Shown one piece after another: positions 30,197 to 38,755 of a stretch of DNA of 49,023 nt. Source of the DNA: Gemmatimonadaceae bacterium (GTDB taxonomy: Bacteria; Gemmatimonadota; Gemmatimonadetes; Gemmatimonadales; Gemmatimonadaceae); the NCBI GenBank assembly GCA_013697785.1, contig JACCWE010000157.1, forward strand, positions 1 to 49,023. The letters are read 5' to 3'. The notes below the pieces were generated by a model, which did no database searches, had not been told where the DNA came from, and saw nothing but the letters and a program-made list of their open reading frames with translations. The translations under genes were made by a program, and so were the position numbers. How positions within the stretch are numbered: position 1 is the first letter of the stretch; each line of letters begins with the position of its first letter.

Positions 30197-32585
30197 CCCG
30201 CCGAACGGCGCCGCGCCGCCGCTGCTGAAGCAAAACAGGCGCCAGTTCACGATCGACCGAAAGGCATACGATCCCCTCTTCCGTCCTTTTCATCGTCTGA
30301 ATGCGCGCACGTATGACGCGCAGGTCGACATCGGGCCGACGCCGAGCAAGATCGGTCCGAGCGGGGAAGGGCGTGACTGTGGCTGCCGGAACCGGAGCGA
30401 CTTCAAGTCGAGCATCCTCACTGCCGCCATCGTCGGTACGTTCATCGACGCGTTGGACTCCGCCATCAACAGGGCCGTGCCGGGGTCGCGCGATCTCCGG
30501 GTATTTCTGGAGAAGCAGATTGGAGGAAAGGACACGGATCTCAAGAAGTCGCTCACCGACTTTCTCTCAAAGCTGTTCGAGAGCAAGTTGTTCGGCGGCT
30601 TCCTGAAGAACATTCCATCGTGGGTTCCGGTGAACCGAAAAAGCTTTGGTCCGGACTTCAACCCTGATGGCGCGCACAATGTCGGCGACGATGGCAAGGA
30701 GGCGGAGGTCGAAGTCGAGGGAGTCCTGAATCGCAGCTATCAAACGCATCATCACAGACCGTACACCCAGTGGAGCCGTTACTACCACTGGGCATTCCAC
30801 CTCACGCCTGCGGTGGGGTTCAAGCACCTCGTGCGCGTCGGGGAGCTCGAAAGCCCTGAGGACTTGAAGCGTGAGGTGCCCGACGCGAGCGTGGCCGAGC
30901 CGTCGTTCGACCGCGCGATCAACATTTACGACAGCGCCTCGAAATTCGACAAGCTCACCACGGTTGCAGATTTCGAGTGCCTGCTCGACATCGGCGCGTT
31001 CTCTCAGCCGCCGGGCGATCAGCACGCCGAGCTCGCGCATCCGGGAATTTTTTATGAGAAGACGTGGCCCTTCTGGCCCATGCACGGGGACTACTTCTGG
31101 GCGACTGGGCGCTATGTCTACGATTGCACACACGTCACGCCATCGAAGAAAACAGATCTCGACAAGCCGAACGCCAAGCCCGAGGATATCGAGCTTCACC
31201 CGGCTCTCATCAATCCGGTCAAGGCGTTCGCGACGGCTCGCTACGAGGCTGCCGTATTCGACGAAAGCGACGAGCCGCTGCCCACGGTCCGCTTTTCGTT
31301 TTTCTCGTGCAGAAAGGGCGGCTACTGGGACTTCGATGGCGATCACCTTCCGTTCGGCAACGTCGACTATGAGTTCGCCGTCGATCTTCCGGCGGCGCCA
31401 TCCGGTGACGTGGCGTTCGACATTGGCGCCATCGATGACTTCGCGCTGAACACGCTGGTCGTGCGCCCGCGCCTGTTGCAGAAGCTGGAGTTCGCGCCGT
31501 ACGGCTCGGCCGATGACACCATACGCTGGCACACGGAGCCGCCCAAGGTCGAGATCGTGCGGCCGAGCGATGGCTCGCTCCCGCGAATGGCGAAGGTGAC
31601 GATACCGATGTCGACGGTGCCGAAGAACAAGGACGGGTACGGATTCACACTGAGCTTCGCGTGGCTCGCGCCCGGCGTGCCAACGGGCGTGAAGAAGGTG
31701 ACCGTCAAGCTCGACAAGATGGTGTTCAACAGGGAGCGCGCCGACCTGCGGATGACGATGGCGATCAACGGACGCACGATCTTCCTGTCGACGGCGAATC
31801 TCTCGGGGAGGACGCTGATCAATCCCGGCGATCCACTCCAGAATTTCCCCGGGAGCGCAGGGATTACGCTCTTTTTGCCCCCGGAGAAGGCCGTGCGCAT
31901 CTCGGCGCACGGTGCTCACCGCAGAGGCTTCGGCGAGTTCATCGAGGAGAAGGTCACGATAGATCCTGCGCAGCCTGGTGACGACCCCAAATCACGGACG
32001 AAAGACCGCCGGCTCGCGGTGGGCGGCGTGTTCAATGTGTCGCCCGAGGTTCAGGCACTTCTGGAGAAAGCTGCGGAGACAAAGCTCGGTGAGAGCATTC
32101 CGAAGCAGCTCCAGGGGCCTTTCAAGGACGTGATCAAGATCATGGACAAGGAAGAGGTACGTAAGCTGCTCAAGGCAGCGGTTTCGGATCTCGTCGGTCA
32201 GCGGCGACTCGTCGTCTGGGAAAAAGACGTGGACTTTCAGGAAAGCGACGCCGCGAAGAAAGACGAGATCGCGTGCGCGGTCGCGCGCGAGATGTCGATC
32301 TTCCCGGTGGATGCAAAGAATTTCAACAACGGGCCGATGGGCTTCGTGGAGTTCATCAGCCGGGCCGCCAACACCTTTCCCGACGAGCAATCGCGACTCA
32401 ACGTGCAGAACATGCTCGTACGCCTGAAGGACACCGGCAGCGCCGTTACGACGGTCGAATTCTTCGCACGGCCGGCATTCCAGGTGGAGGAAGAGGAGTT
32501 CGTCGTTTCCCAGCGAAATCCCGGCGAAGTCGATTACGCCCTGACGGTGTCGGTCACAATCGCGGATCCTGATCCGCCCAAGTAA
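30186..32585 (+). CDS. Large protein of unknown function at the end of the PAAR module (putative cargo)
   Basis: A 799-residue protein, no signal peptide, coupled to the OmpA-like gene by an 11-base overlap. Visible landmarks are a CGC pair (65-67); a His/Trp/Tyr-rich segment SYQTHHHRPYTQWSRYYHW (184-202) continuing into AFHLTPAVGFKHLV; WPMHGDYFWATGRYVYDCTH (297-316); IELHPALINPVKAFATARYE (335-354); a beta-rich middle; and a helical C-terminal third (615-760). The clustered His, Asp, Cys and Glu around GRYVYDCTH and ELHPAL look like a metal or catalytic centre and recall a GRW-x-DCGH / EIHP pattern I know from unnamed bacterial proteins. The position favours an effector, but an assembly role is equally possible. 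No immunity gene is obvious. Confidence 0.55.
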   Translation: MGASPPNGAAPPLLKQNRRQFTIDRKAYDPLFRPFHRLNARTYDAQVDIGPTPSKIGPSGEGRDCGCRNRSDFKSSILTAAIVGTFIDALDSAINRAVPGSRDLRVFLEKQIGGKDTDLKKSLTDFLSKLFESKLFGGFLKNIPSWVPVNRKSFGPDFNPDGAHNVGDDGKEAEVEVEGVLNRSYQTHHHRPYTQWSRYYHWAFHLTPAVGFKHLVRVGELESPEDLKREVPDASVAEPSFDRAINIYDSASKFDKLTTVADFECLLDIGAFSQPPGDQHAELAHPGIFYEKTWPFWPMHGDYFWATGRYVYDCTHVTPSKKTDLDKPNAKPEDIELHPALINPVKAFATARYEAAVFDESDEPLPTVRFSFFSCRKGGYWDFDGDHLPFGNVDYEFAVDLPAAPSGDVAFDIGAIDDFALNTLVVRPRLLQKLEFAPYGSADDTIRWHTEPPKVEIVRPSDGSLPRMAKVTIPMSTVPKNKDGYGFTLSFAWLAPGVPTGVKKVTVKLDKMVFNRERADLRMTMAINGRTIFLSTANLSGRTLINPGDPLQNFPGSAGITLFLPPEKAVRISAHGAHRRGFGEFIEEKVTIDPAQPGDDPKSRTKDRRLAVGGVFNVSPEVQALLEKAAETKLGESIPKQLQGPFKDVIKIMDKEEVRKLLKAAVSDLVGQRRLVVWEKDVDFQESDAAKKDEIACAVAREMSIFPVDAKNFNNGPMGFVEFISRAANTFPDEQSRLNVQNMLVRLKDTGSAVTTVEFFARPAFQVEEEEFVVSQRNPGEVDYALTVSVTIADPDPPK

Positions 32586-32616
32586 CTTTACCGACCCTTC
32601 CCGAGCCGCGGTACGC

Positions 32617-35226
32617 GTGACCCTCGTTGCATCCCTGCGCGACATCTTTCTGCTTCTGCTCGTGCCGCTCTCGCTGCATGCGCAGTCGCTCGCCCGCGAC
32701 TCGGTCCCGCCGCGTGAGGGGCGCACGCGCGGCGCCACCATCGTCAATGCCGTCGCCGTTCGCGCGGCTGCGCCACCCATCATCGACGGCAAGGACGACG
32801 ACGCGATCTGGCGCACCGCGCCCGAGATCACCGCCTTCCAGCAGTTCTCGCCGACGAGCGGCGCCGCAGCCACTTTTCGTACCTCGGTGAAGGTCGCGTA
32901 CGACGACCGCTACCTCTATGTGCTCGTCCGCATGTACGATCCACATCCGGACAGCATCCGCTCATTCCTGAGCCGCCGCGATGTTCCCACGCCGTCCGAT
33001 CGCGTGAAGATCATGATCGACTCGTATCACGACCGGCGCTCCGGTTACGAGCTTGCGGTGAACCCGAAAGGCGTGAAGGCGGACTTCTACACCTTCAACG
33101 ACAGCGAAGAGGATCCCTCGTGGGATGGCGTGTGGGATGTCGGCACCGCGATCGATGCAAAGGGATGGGTCGCAGAGTACCGCGTCCCCTTCAGTCAGAT
33201 GCGCTTCCCGCGCGGGACGACGCATGTTTTCGGACTCGGCATCGTGCGCGACATCGCCCGACTCAACGAGCGCGACAGCTGGCCGCTCATCCGCCGCGAC
33301 CGTACGGGCATCGCATCGCAGTTCGGCGAGCTCACCGGCATCGAAGGGCTCGGCACGCCGCGCCATCTCGAGGTGCTGCCGTATGCCGTGACCAAGAACG
33401 TGACGACCACCACGTCCTCGCTCGCCTATGGCCATCAACAGCAGATCACCGGCGGCGCGGATCTCAAGTACGGCGTGACCTCGAACTTCACGCTCGACGC
33501 CACCGTCAATCCGGATTTCGGTCAGGTCGAGGCCGATCCTGCGGTGATCAATCTCTCCGCCTTCGAGACGTTCTATCAGGAGAAGCGCCCCTTCTTCATC
33601 GAGGGCACCGGAATTTTTCGCTTCAACCTCCAGTGCCACAACAGAGCGTGCAGCGGACTGTTTTACTCGAGGCGCATCGGCCGGGCGCCCGAGATCTCCG
33701 ATACGTCCACCACCGCACAGTTGCCGACGAGCACGTCGATCATCGGTGCCGCAAAGCTCACGGGCCGTACGCAACACGGGCTCTCCGTCGGCGTTCTGGA
33801 TGCCGTCACGGCCCGGGAAGCCGGATCGCTCGCCCAGACGATCGAGCCGCGCACCAACTACGTCGTCGGCCGCGTGCAGCAGGAGCTCGGCGCCGGCAAG
33901 GGCAACGTAGGCGTGATGTTCACCGGCGTGAACCGACAGCTCGATGATTTTTCGGTGGATTCACTCCGCCGAACCGCATACGCCGGCGGCCTCGACTTCC
34001 GCCGCGATTTCCACTCGCAGGACTATCGAATCTCCGGCTACGCCGTGAAGAGCAATGTCTCCGGGTCGGCGCGGAGTATCGCGCTCACCCAGGCGAACAG
34101 CACGCACTATTACCAGAAGCCGCAGGACGGTGAGGCGTACGACACCACGCGCACCTCACTCGGCGGTGATGCGGAACGTCTGTCGTTCGACAAGGTGAAC
34201 GGGCTCGTGCAATTTCAGGAGACGTACCTGCGCTATTCACCCGGCTTCGAGATCAACGATCTTGGTTTTCTCACGGAGGCAGGGAGGCAGAATCAAAGCA
34301 CCTTCGTCGGCTTGAACCTCACGCATCCCACGGGACTTTATCGTGAGCTCTTCGCCTACATCGATCAGCATGCCCAGTGGAATGCAGTGAGCATGAGCAG
34401 CAAGCATCTCACCGACGACGATGTAACACTCGGCTTCGACGGCGCCATGACGAACAGCTGGTTGCTCCACGGGAACCTCGGCGTGCACCGCTTCATTCCC
34501 GTCTACGATGATCGGGCAACGCGCGGCGGACCGGCATTGCGTCGCGTGCCCTATCAGGATGTGTCGCTCGAGGTCGATGGCGATCCACGGCTGCGCTTGC
34601 TGCCATCATTCGGAGTATTCGCATTTCGCGGAAATGGCACACGCGGCGAGGGCTCCTGGGGCTATGGCCTCGATCCGTCGATCGCCTTTCGCTTGTCGCG
34701 CAGCCTCACCGGCTCGATCTCGCCGCACTTCGACCACAACTCCGACAACAATCAGTGGGTCGACAACATCATTTCGAACGGCCACGCCGACACCGCGTAC
34801 ACGTTCGGCCGCCTCGATCAGAACACCGTATCGCTCACCGCGCGCGTCGACTACACGCTGAGCCCAAAGCTTTCGCTGCAGGTATACGTGCAGCCGTTCG
34901 CGAGCAGCGGGAAATACACCGACTGGCGCCAACTGAGCGACGATCCCGGCAATGACAACTACGATCGCCGCTACGTTCCGTACGGCACGCAGGCTGGCGT
35001 GTCCGAGTACAACTTCGATGTCGCCGAATTCAACTCGAACGTCGTGCTGCGATGGGAATATCGCGCGGGCTCGGCCATCTACGCCGTGTGGAATCAGGGG
35101 CGGAACTACGAAAACGATGGCACGCCCTTCGGCAACTTCAACGTGCACGGAAGCGCGCACGATCTCTACGCGATCCATCCGAACAACACCTTCCTGATCA
35201 AGGCATCGTACTGGTTCAGCCTGTGA
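32617..35226 (+). CDS. CBM9-like / DUF5916 outer-membrane beta-barrel protein
   Basis: An 869-residue exported protein. A signal peptide (IFLLLLVPLSLHAQS) is followed by a family-9-like carbohydrate-binding fold (about 45-225: PPIIDGKDDDAIWRTAPEI, VAYDDRYLYVLVRMYDP, GYELAVNPKGVKADFY). A DUF5916 region ending in many amphipathic beta strands comes next (VNPDFGQVEADPAVINLSAFE, KRPFFIEGTGIF). The last residue is Leu after SYWFS, a usual end for an outer-membrane barrel. This architecture is common in Gemmatimonadota, Bacteroidota and Acidobacteriota; its role is thought to involve uptake or binding of oligosaccharides or metabolites but is not established. The start is a GTG at 32617, 31 bases after the spike-module cargo gene. 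Confidence 0.85.
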   Translation: MTLVASLRDIFLLLLVPLSLHAQSLARDSVPPREGRTRGATIVNAVAVRAAAPPIIDGKDDDAIWRTAPEITAFQQFSPTSGAAATFRTSVKVAYDDRYLYVLVRMYDPHPDSIRSFLSRRDVPTPSDRVKIMIDSYHDRRSGYELAVNPKGVKADFYTFNDSEEDPSWDGVWDVGTAIDAKGWVAEYRVPFSQMRFPRGTTHVFGLGIVRDIARLNERDSWPLIRRDRTGIASQFGELTGIEGLGTPRHLEVLPYAVTKNVTTTTSSLAYGHQQQITGGADLKYGVTSNFTLDATVNPDFGQVEADPAVINLSAFETFYQEKRPFFIEGTGIFRFNLQCHNRACSGLFYSRRIGRAPEISDTSTTAQLPTSTSIIGAAKLTGRTQHGLSVGVLDAVTAREAGSLAQTIEPRTNYVVGRVQQELGAGKGNVGVMFTGVNRQLDDFSVDSLRRTAYAGGLDFRRDFHSQDYRISGYAVKSNVSGSARSIALTQANSTHYYQKPQDGEAYDTTRTSLGGDAERLSFDKVNGLVQFQETYLRYSPGFEINDLGFLTEAGRQNQSTFVGLNLTHPTGLYRELFAYIDQHAQWNAVSMSSKHLTDDDVTLGFDGAMTNSWLLHGNLGVHRFIPVYDDRATRGGPALRRVPYQDVSLEVDGDPRLRLLPSFGVFAFRGNGTRGEGSWGYGLDPSIAFRLSRSLTGSISPHFDHNSDNNQWVDNIISNGHADTAYTFGRLDQNTVSLTARVDYTLSPKLSLQVYVQPFASSGKYTDWRQLSDDPGNDNYDRRYVPYGTQAGVSEYNFDVAEFNSNVVLRWEYRAGSAIYAVWNQGRNYENDGTPFGNFNVHGSAHDLYAIHPNNTFLIKASYWFSL

Positions 35227-35244
35227 TGCGCGCGGATTCGTGAT

Positions 35245-35250
35245 CATATT
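35245..35250 (+). promoter_or_regulatory. -10-like CATATT six bases before the dehydrogenase start
   Basis: CATATT is followed by six bases (GCGCGT) and the ATG at 35257, with no ribosome-binding site, matching the leaderless pattern seen elsewhere in the window. No good -35 is seen. Confidence 0.38.
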
Positions 35251-35256
35251 GCGCGT

Positions 35257-36153
35257 ATGACACGAGTCGCCTTTCTCGGCCTGGGCGCGATCGGCGCACC
35301 GATGGCCAAACATCTCGCACAGCCGCCGTTCGAGCTGGCCATCTGGAATCGCACCGCCGCCAAGGCGCGCACCTTCGCGTTCGGCGCCGGCACCGGCGTG
35401 CGCGTGGCGAAGTCCGCAGCCGACGCCGCGCGCGGGGCCGAATTCATAGTGGTGTGCCTCCCCACATCGCAGGATGTCGACGCGCTGCTCGACGGCGCCG
35501 ACGGACTGCTCGCCGGCGTCGCCCGCGGCTCGATGGTCATCGACTGCACCTCCGGGGACCCCGCGACATCGCGCAAAATCTCGGCGCGACTTTCCGCGAT
35601 CGGCGTCGCCTACATCGATGCGCCGGTGAGCGGCGGCACGGCGGGCGCCGAGAAGGGGACGCTCACCGTGATGTGCGGCGGGGACGACGCGCTGTTCGAG
35701 CGCGCGATGCCCGTGCTGAAGGCATTCGGCGAGAAGATCGTGCTCTGCGGTCCGACGGGGTCGGGCGACGCGGTGAAGGCCGTGAACAACGCGCTCCTCG
35801 CCGTGCACGTCTGGGCTGCGGGGGAGGGACTCGCCGCGCTCGCCAAGGCCGGCGTCTCTCCGGCGCTCGCACTCGACGTCATCAACTCGTCGAGCGGAAT
35901 GAGTCGCACCACCGAGCGCCTCTACCCCGAGCGCGTGCTCTCGCGCGCATTCCCGCGCACCTTCCGCCTCGCGCTGCTCGACAAGGATGTCGGCATCGCC
36001 GCTGGTGTGGCACGCGAGCAGAAGGTGCCGTCGCCGCTCCTCCAGCTCACCAGCGAGCTCTTTCGCGCCGCGCACGCGCAGCTCGGCGAAGAGGCCGACC
36101 ACGTCGAGGTGGTGAAGGTGATCGAGCAGTGGGCGGGAGTCGAGATCAAGTGA
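35257..36153 (+). CDS. 3-hydroxyisobutyrate-dehydrogenase-family NAD(P)-dependent oxidoreductase
   Basis: A 298-residue beta-hydroxyacid dehydrogenase. The Rossmann motif FLGLGAIGAPMAKHLA is at 6-21, with Asn-Arg after strand 2 (IWNRTAAKA) suggesting NADP. The substrate-binding block DAPVSGGTAGAEKGTLTVMCGG lies near 126-147 and the catalytic Lys in GSGDAVKAVNNALLAV (about 173). Members oxidise 3-hydroxyisobutyrate, tartronate semialdehyde, 6-phosphogluconate-like acids or reduce succinic semialdehyde; the exact substrate is open. A GTGA overlap couples it to the following PLP enzyme. Confidence 0.87.
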   Translation: MTRVAFLGLGAIGAPMAKHLAQPPFELAIWNRTAAKARTFAFGAGTGVRVAKSAADAARGAEFIVVCLPTSQDVDALLDGADGLLAGVARGSMVIDCTSGDPATSRKISARLSAIGVAYIDAPVSGGTAGAEKGTLTVMCGGDDALFERAMPVLKAFGEKIVLCGPTGSGDAVKAVNNALLAVHVWAAGEGLAALAKAGVSPALALDVINSSSGMSRTTERLYPERVLSRAFPRTFRLALLDKDVGIAAGVAREQKVPSPLLQLTSELFRAAHAQLGEEADHVEVVKVIEQWAGVEIK

Positions 36154-37424
36154 CTGCTTCCGCCGTGAAGCCGGACGCGGCGGGTGCCCTTTCGCTCGAC
36201 ACGATTCGTGCGAGCTTCCCTGCGCTCGAGCGTGTGCACGGCGGCAACCGCGTCGCCTACTTCGATGGGCCCGGCGGAACGCAGGTGCCGACGACGGTCG
36301 TCGACGCGATGAGCGACTACCTCCTGCATCACAACTCGAACTCGCACTGGTCATACCCGACGAGCATCGAGACCGACGTCATCATCGATGCGGCGCGCGT
36401 TGCCGCCGCCGACTTCCTCAACGCCGCACCGAACGAAGTCGTCTTCGGCGCGAACATGACGACGCTCACCTTCTCACTGTCGCGCGCGATCGCGCGCACG
36501 ATGAGCGAGGGCGACGAGATCGTGGTAACCGAGCTCGATCATCATGCGAACGTCGCGCCGTGGACGCGCCTCGCAGCCGAGCGCGGCGTGATCATCAGGA
36601 CGGCGCGCATGGATCTCACGACGGGCGCGCTGGACTGGGCCAGCCTCGAAAGCCAGTTCGGCGCGCGCACGAAGCTCCTCGCGATCGGCGGATCGTCGAA
36701 CGCGCTCGGCACCATCAGCGACATCGCGCGCGCAACCGCGCTCGCCCACTCGCACGGCGCGCGCGTCTTCGTCGACGCGGTGGCGTACGCGCCTCACGTG
36801 CTCGTGGACGTGCGCGCGATCGACTGCGACCTCCTCGCCTGCTCGGCGTACAAATTCCACGGCCCGCACGCGGGGATTTTGTACGGCAAGCACGAGCTGC
36901 TCTCGGAGCTCGACGTGGCGAAGCTGGCACCCGCGCCCACGCAGGCGCCCGATCGCTGGGAGACGGGCACTCTGAACTTCGAAGCGCTCGCCGGTACCAC
37001 CGCCGCGATCGACTTCCTCGCCTCGATGGCCGGCCCCTCGAGCTCGCGCGATCCGCGCCGCGCGCGCCTCGTGGGTGCGTACGACGCGATGCACTCGCGC
37101 GTCGCGCCGCTCTTCTCCGATCTCTGGCAGGGGCTCTCCGCTATCCGCGGCGTGTCGCTCTACGGGCCTCGCCCCTCCGCCGGTCCTCGCGCGCCGACCG
37201 TCGCGTTCACGCTCGCGGGCATCGACTCGCGCGAAGTTGCCTCGCGTCTCGCGGACGACTTCGGCGTCTTCGCTCCCAACGGACACTTCTACGCGGCAAC
37301 CATCGCGGAGCGCTACGGGATCGGCGGCTCCGGATGGGTGCGCGCAGGCTGCGCCTGCTACACCACGGCCGAGGAAGTCGACCGGCTGGTGAGCGGCGTT
37401 CGCGCTATTTCGCGGGCGTCGTAG
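36150..37424 (+). CDS. Class V aminotransferase / cysteine-desulfurase-like PLP enzyme
   Basis: A 424-residue fold-type I PLP protein related to SufS/CsdA. It shows VAYFDGPGGTQVPTTVVDAM near 35, FGANMTTLTFSLSRAI near 99, DHHANVAPW (130-138), VFVDAVAYAPHV with the PLP-binding Asp209, and the Schiff-base Lys235 in CSAYKFHGPHAG. The C-terminal SGWVRAGCACYTT keeps the substrate-carboxylate Arg. It belongs to the subgroup of cysteine-desulfurase-like proteins whose true reaction is uncertain, because the mobile Cys loop of desulfurases is not obvious. The GTG at 36150 overlaps the upstream stop by four bases. The 3' end overlaps the convergent DUF4015 gene by 20 bases. Confidence 0.82.
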   Translation: MTASAVKPDAAGALSLDTIRASFPALERVHGGNRVAYFDGPGGTQVPTTVVDAMSDYLLHHNSNSHWSYPTSIETDVIIDAARVAAADFLNAAPNEVVFGANMTTLTFSLSRAIARTMSEGDEIVVTELDHHANVAPWTRLAAERGVIIRTARMDLTTGALDWASLESQFGARTKLLAIGGSSNALGTISDIARATALAHSHGARVFVDAVAYAPHVLVDVRAIDCDLLACSAYKFHGPHAGILYGKHELLSELDVAKLAPAPTQAPDRWETGTLNFEALAGTTAAIDFLASMAGPSSSRDPRRARLVGAYDAMHSRVAPLFSDLWQGLSAIRGVSLYGPRPSAGPRAPTVAFTLAGIDSREVASRLADDFGVFAPNGHFYAATIAERYGIGGSGWVRAGCACYTTAEEVDRLVSGVRAISRAS

Positions 37425-38649
37425 CCTTCGCCGCCGCGACCTTCGTGGTCGTGACGAACGGCTTCTTGCGCGACACTTCCTTCTTCTCCAGCGCACCCAG
37501 GAACGGCTCGTACACCGAGCCGGGGCTCCACAGCACCCAACCGTCGTAGCCCGCGTCGTACACCGCACGCTTCTGCTCGAGCAGCTCGGCCTGGCCGTAC
37601 TTCGGCGTCATCCCCTTGAGCGAGAATGCCTGCAGCCACGGTCGCACGTGGTTCCCCGCATTCACGCCGATCTTGAGATCGCGCTCGTGTGCGCGATGAA
37701 TGGCCGCGAAGACGATCTTGTACGGCTCCGCGTTCGGCCGCTCGACTCCGAACGAGCCGTGCGGATAGTGCGACGGATACACCATCGGCAGCAGCACATC
37801 GCTGTGTGGTGCAAGCTCCTCCCACTGCTGGCCGATCTCGAGCGCCCCCGGCACAGTCGTGACGAGCCCGAAGATGTCCGCGGTGCATCGCGCGCCCGCC
37901 GCGTGTACGCGCGGGCACGCAGTTCTGAAGAATTCGGCGAGCGCGTGCGGCTTCGTCACGCCATTCGCATCCTTGAACACCTGCTGCGGCAAGCTCTTGT
38001 ACGGCTCGGGAAAGCGGATGTAGTCGAACTGCACCTCGCCGAATCCCATCTTCGCCATCTCGGTGGCCACGCGGATGTTGTATTCCCAAATCGCGTGATC
38101 GTACGGATCCACCCACGTGAGCCCCTTCTTGTCGTGCCACGGGGTGCCGTCCGGCTTCCTGATCACGTGATCGGGATTGTTGCGCGCGGCGACCGAATCC
38201 TTGAACGTCACCATCCGCGCGATCGCCAGGATGTGATGCGCGTGCAGCGTATCGAGCAGCTCCTTCAGATGTGGCACCTTCCCCGAATTCCCCGCGTTGC
38301 GCTTCACCATCGAGTCGGTGCTCTCGAAGTTGAGCCCGAACTCATCCTTCATGTCGATCACGAACGCGTTGATCTCGGTCGAGTCCGCGATCGCTATCAG
38401 CTCGTGCATGCGCTTCGGGCTCTGCGATGCCCACCGATTCACGTACAGCGCTCGAACGATCTGCGAGTCGTCCGCGAATGATTTGGCGAGCGTGTCGGCC
38501 TTCGCCAACGCCCTCTTCGTGGTCGTGTCCGCAACAGCGCCGGCCGCGGTGAGCGTGGTGTGCGTCGACTCCTGGCCGACGGTCGTACGTTTTCCTTCAC
38601 CTGCGCCGCAAGCCGCGAGCGTCATGAAAAGGAGGGGAATGCTGCGCAT
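37405..38649 (-). CDS. DUF4015 putative glycoside hydrolase, lipoprotein
   Basis: A 414-residue lipoprotein (lipobox TLAAC, Cys14). After a Thr/Ala-rich linker comes a TIM-barrel-like DUF4015 domain: VRALYVNRWASQSPKRM, INAFVIDMKDEFGLNF, GLTWVDPYDHAIWEYN, and GFGEVQFDYIRFPEPY, where the Asp is a probable catalytic residue. DILLPMVYPSHYPHGS and GYDGWVLWSPGSVY follow. The family is predicted to hydrolyse glycosidic bonds in polysaccharide or murein-like substrates, but few members are characterised. A Lys/Thr/Ala-rich tail ends the protein. It is convergent with the PLP enzyme and divergent from the next lipoprotein gene. Confidence 0.8.
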   Translation of the reverse strand: MRSIPLLFMTLAACGAGEGKRTTVGQESTHTTLTAAGAVADTTTKRALAKADTLAKSFADDSQIVRALYVNRWASQSPKRMHELIAIADSTEINAFVIDMKDEFGLNFESTDSMVKRNAGNSGKVPHLKELLDTLHAHHILAIARMVTFKDSVAARNNPDHVIRKPDGTPWHDKKGLTWVDPYDHAIWEYNIRVATEMAKMGFGEVQFDYIRFPEPYKSLPQQVFKDANGVTKPHALAEFFRTACPRVHAAGARCTADIFGLVTTVPGALEIGQQWEELAPHSDVLLPMVYPSHYPHGSFGVERPNAEPYKIVFAAIHRAHERDLKIGVNAGNHVRPWLQAFSLKGMTPKYGQAELLEQKRAVYDAGYDGWVLWSPGSVYEPFLGALEKKEVSRKKPFVTTTKVAAAKATTPAK

Positions 38650-38740
38650 GTCGTGGAGTGTGCTCTGCTGAGGGATGGAGCCGCGACGGTGCGACGCGGC
38701 GACGGTAAACTACGACGAAGCTCCCGCTTCCGTCACACGC

Positions 38741-38746
38741 TATATT
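38741..38746 (+). promoter_or_regulatory. -10-like TATATT nine bases before an unknown lipoprotein gene
   Basis: TATATT is followed by nine bases and the ATG at 38756, with no Shine-Dalgarno sequence. Transcription would start about three bases before the start codon. Confidence 0.32.
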
Positions 38747-38755
38747 CCGCACCGC

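Noticed and set aside
34606-36354. 582-codon minus-strand open frame spanning the DUF5916 end and the dehydrogenase
   Set aside because: It crosses three real genes and has only GC-skew composition to recommend it.
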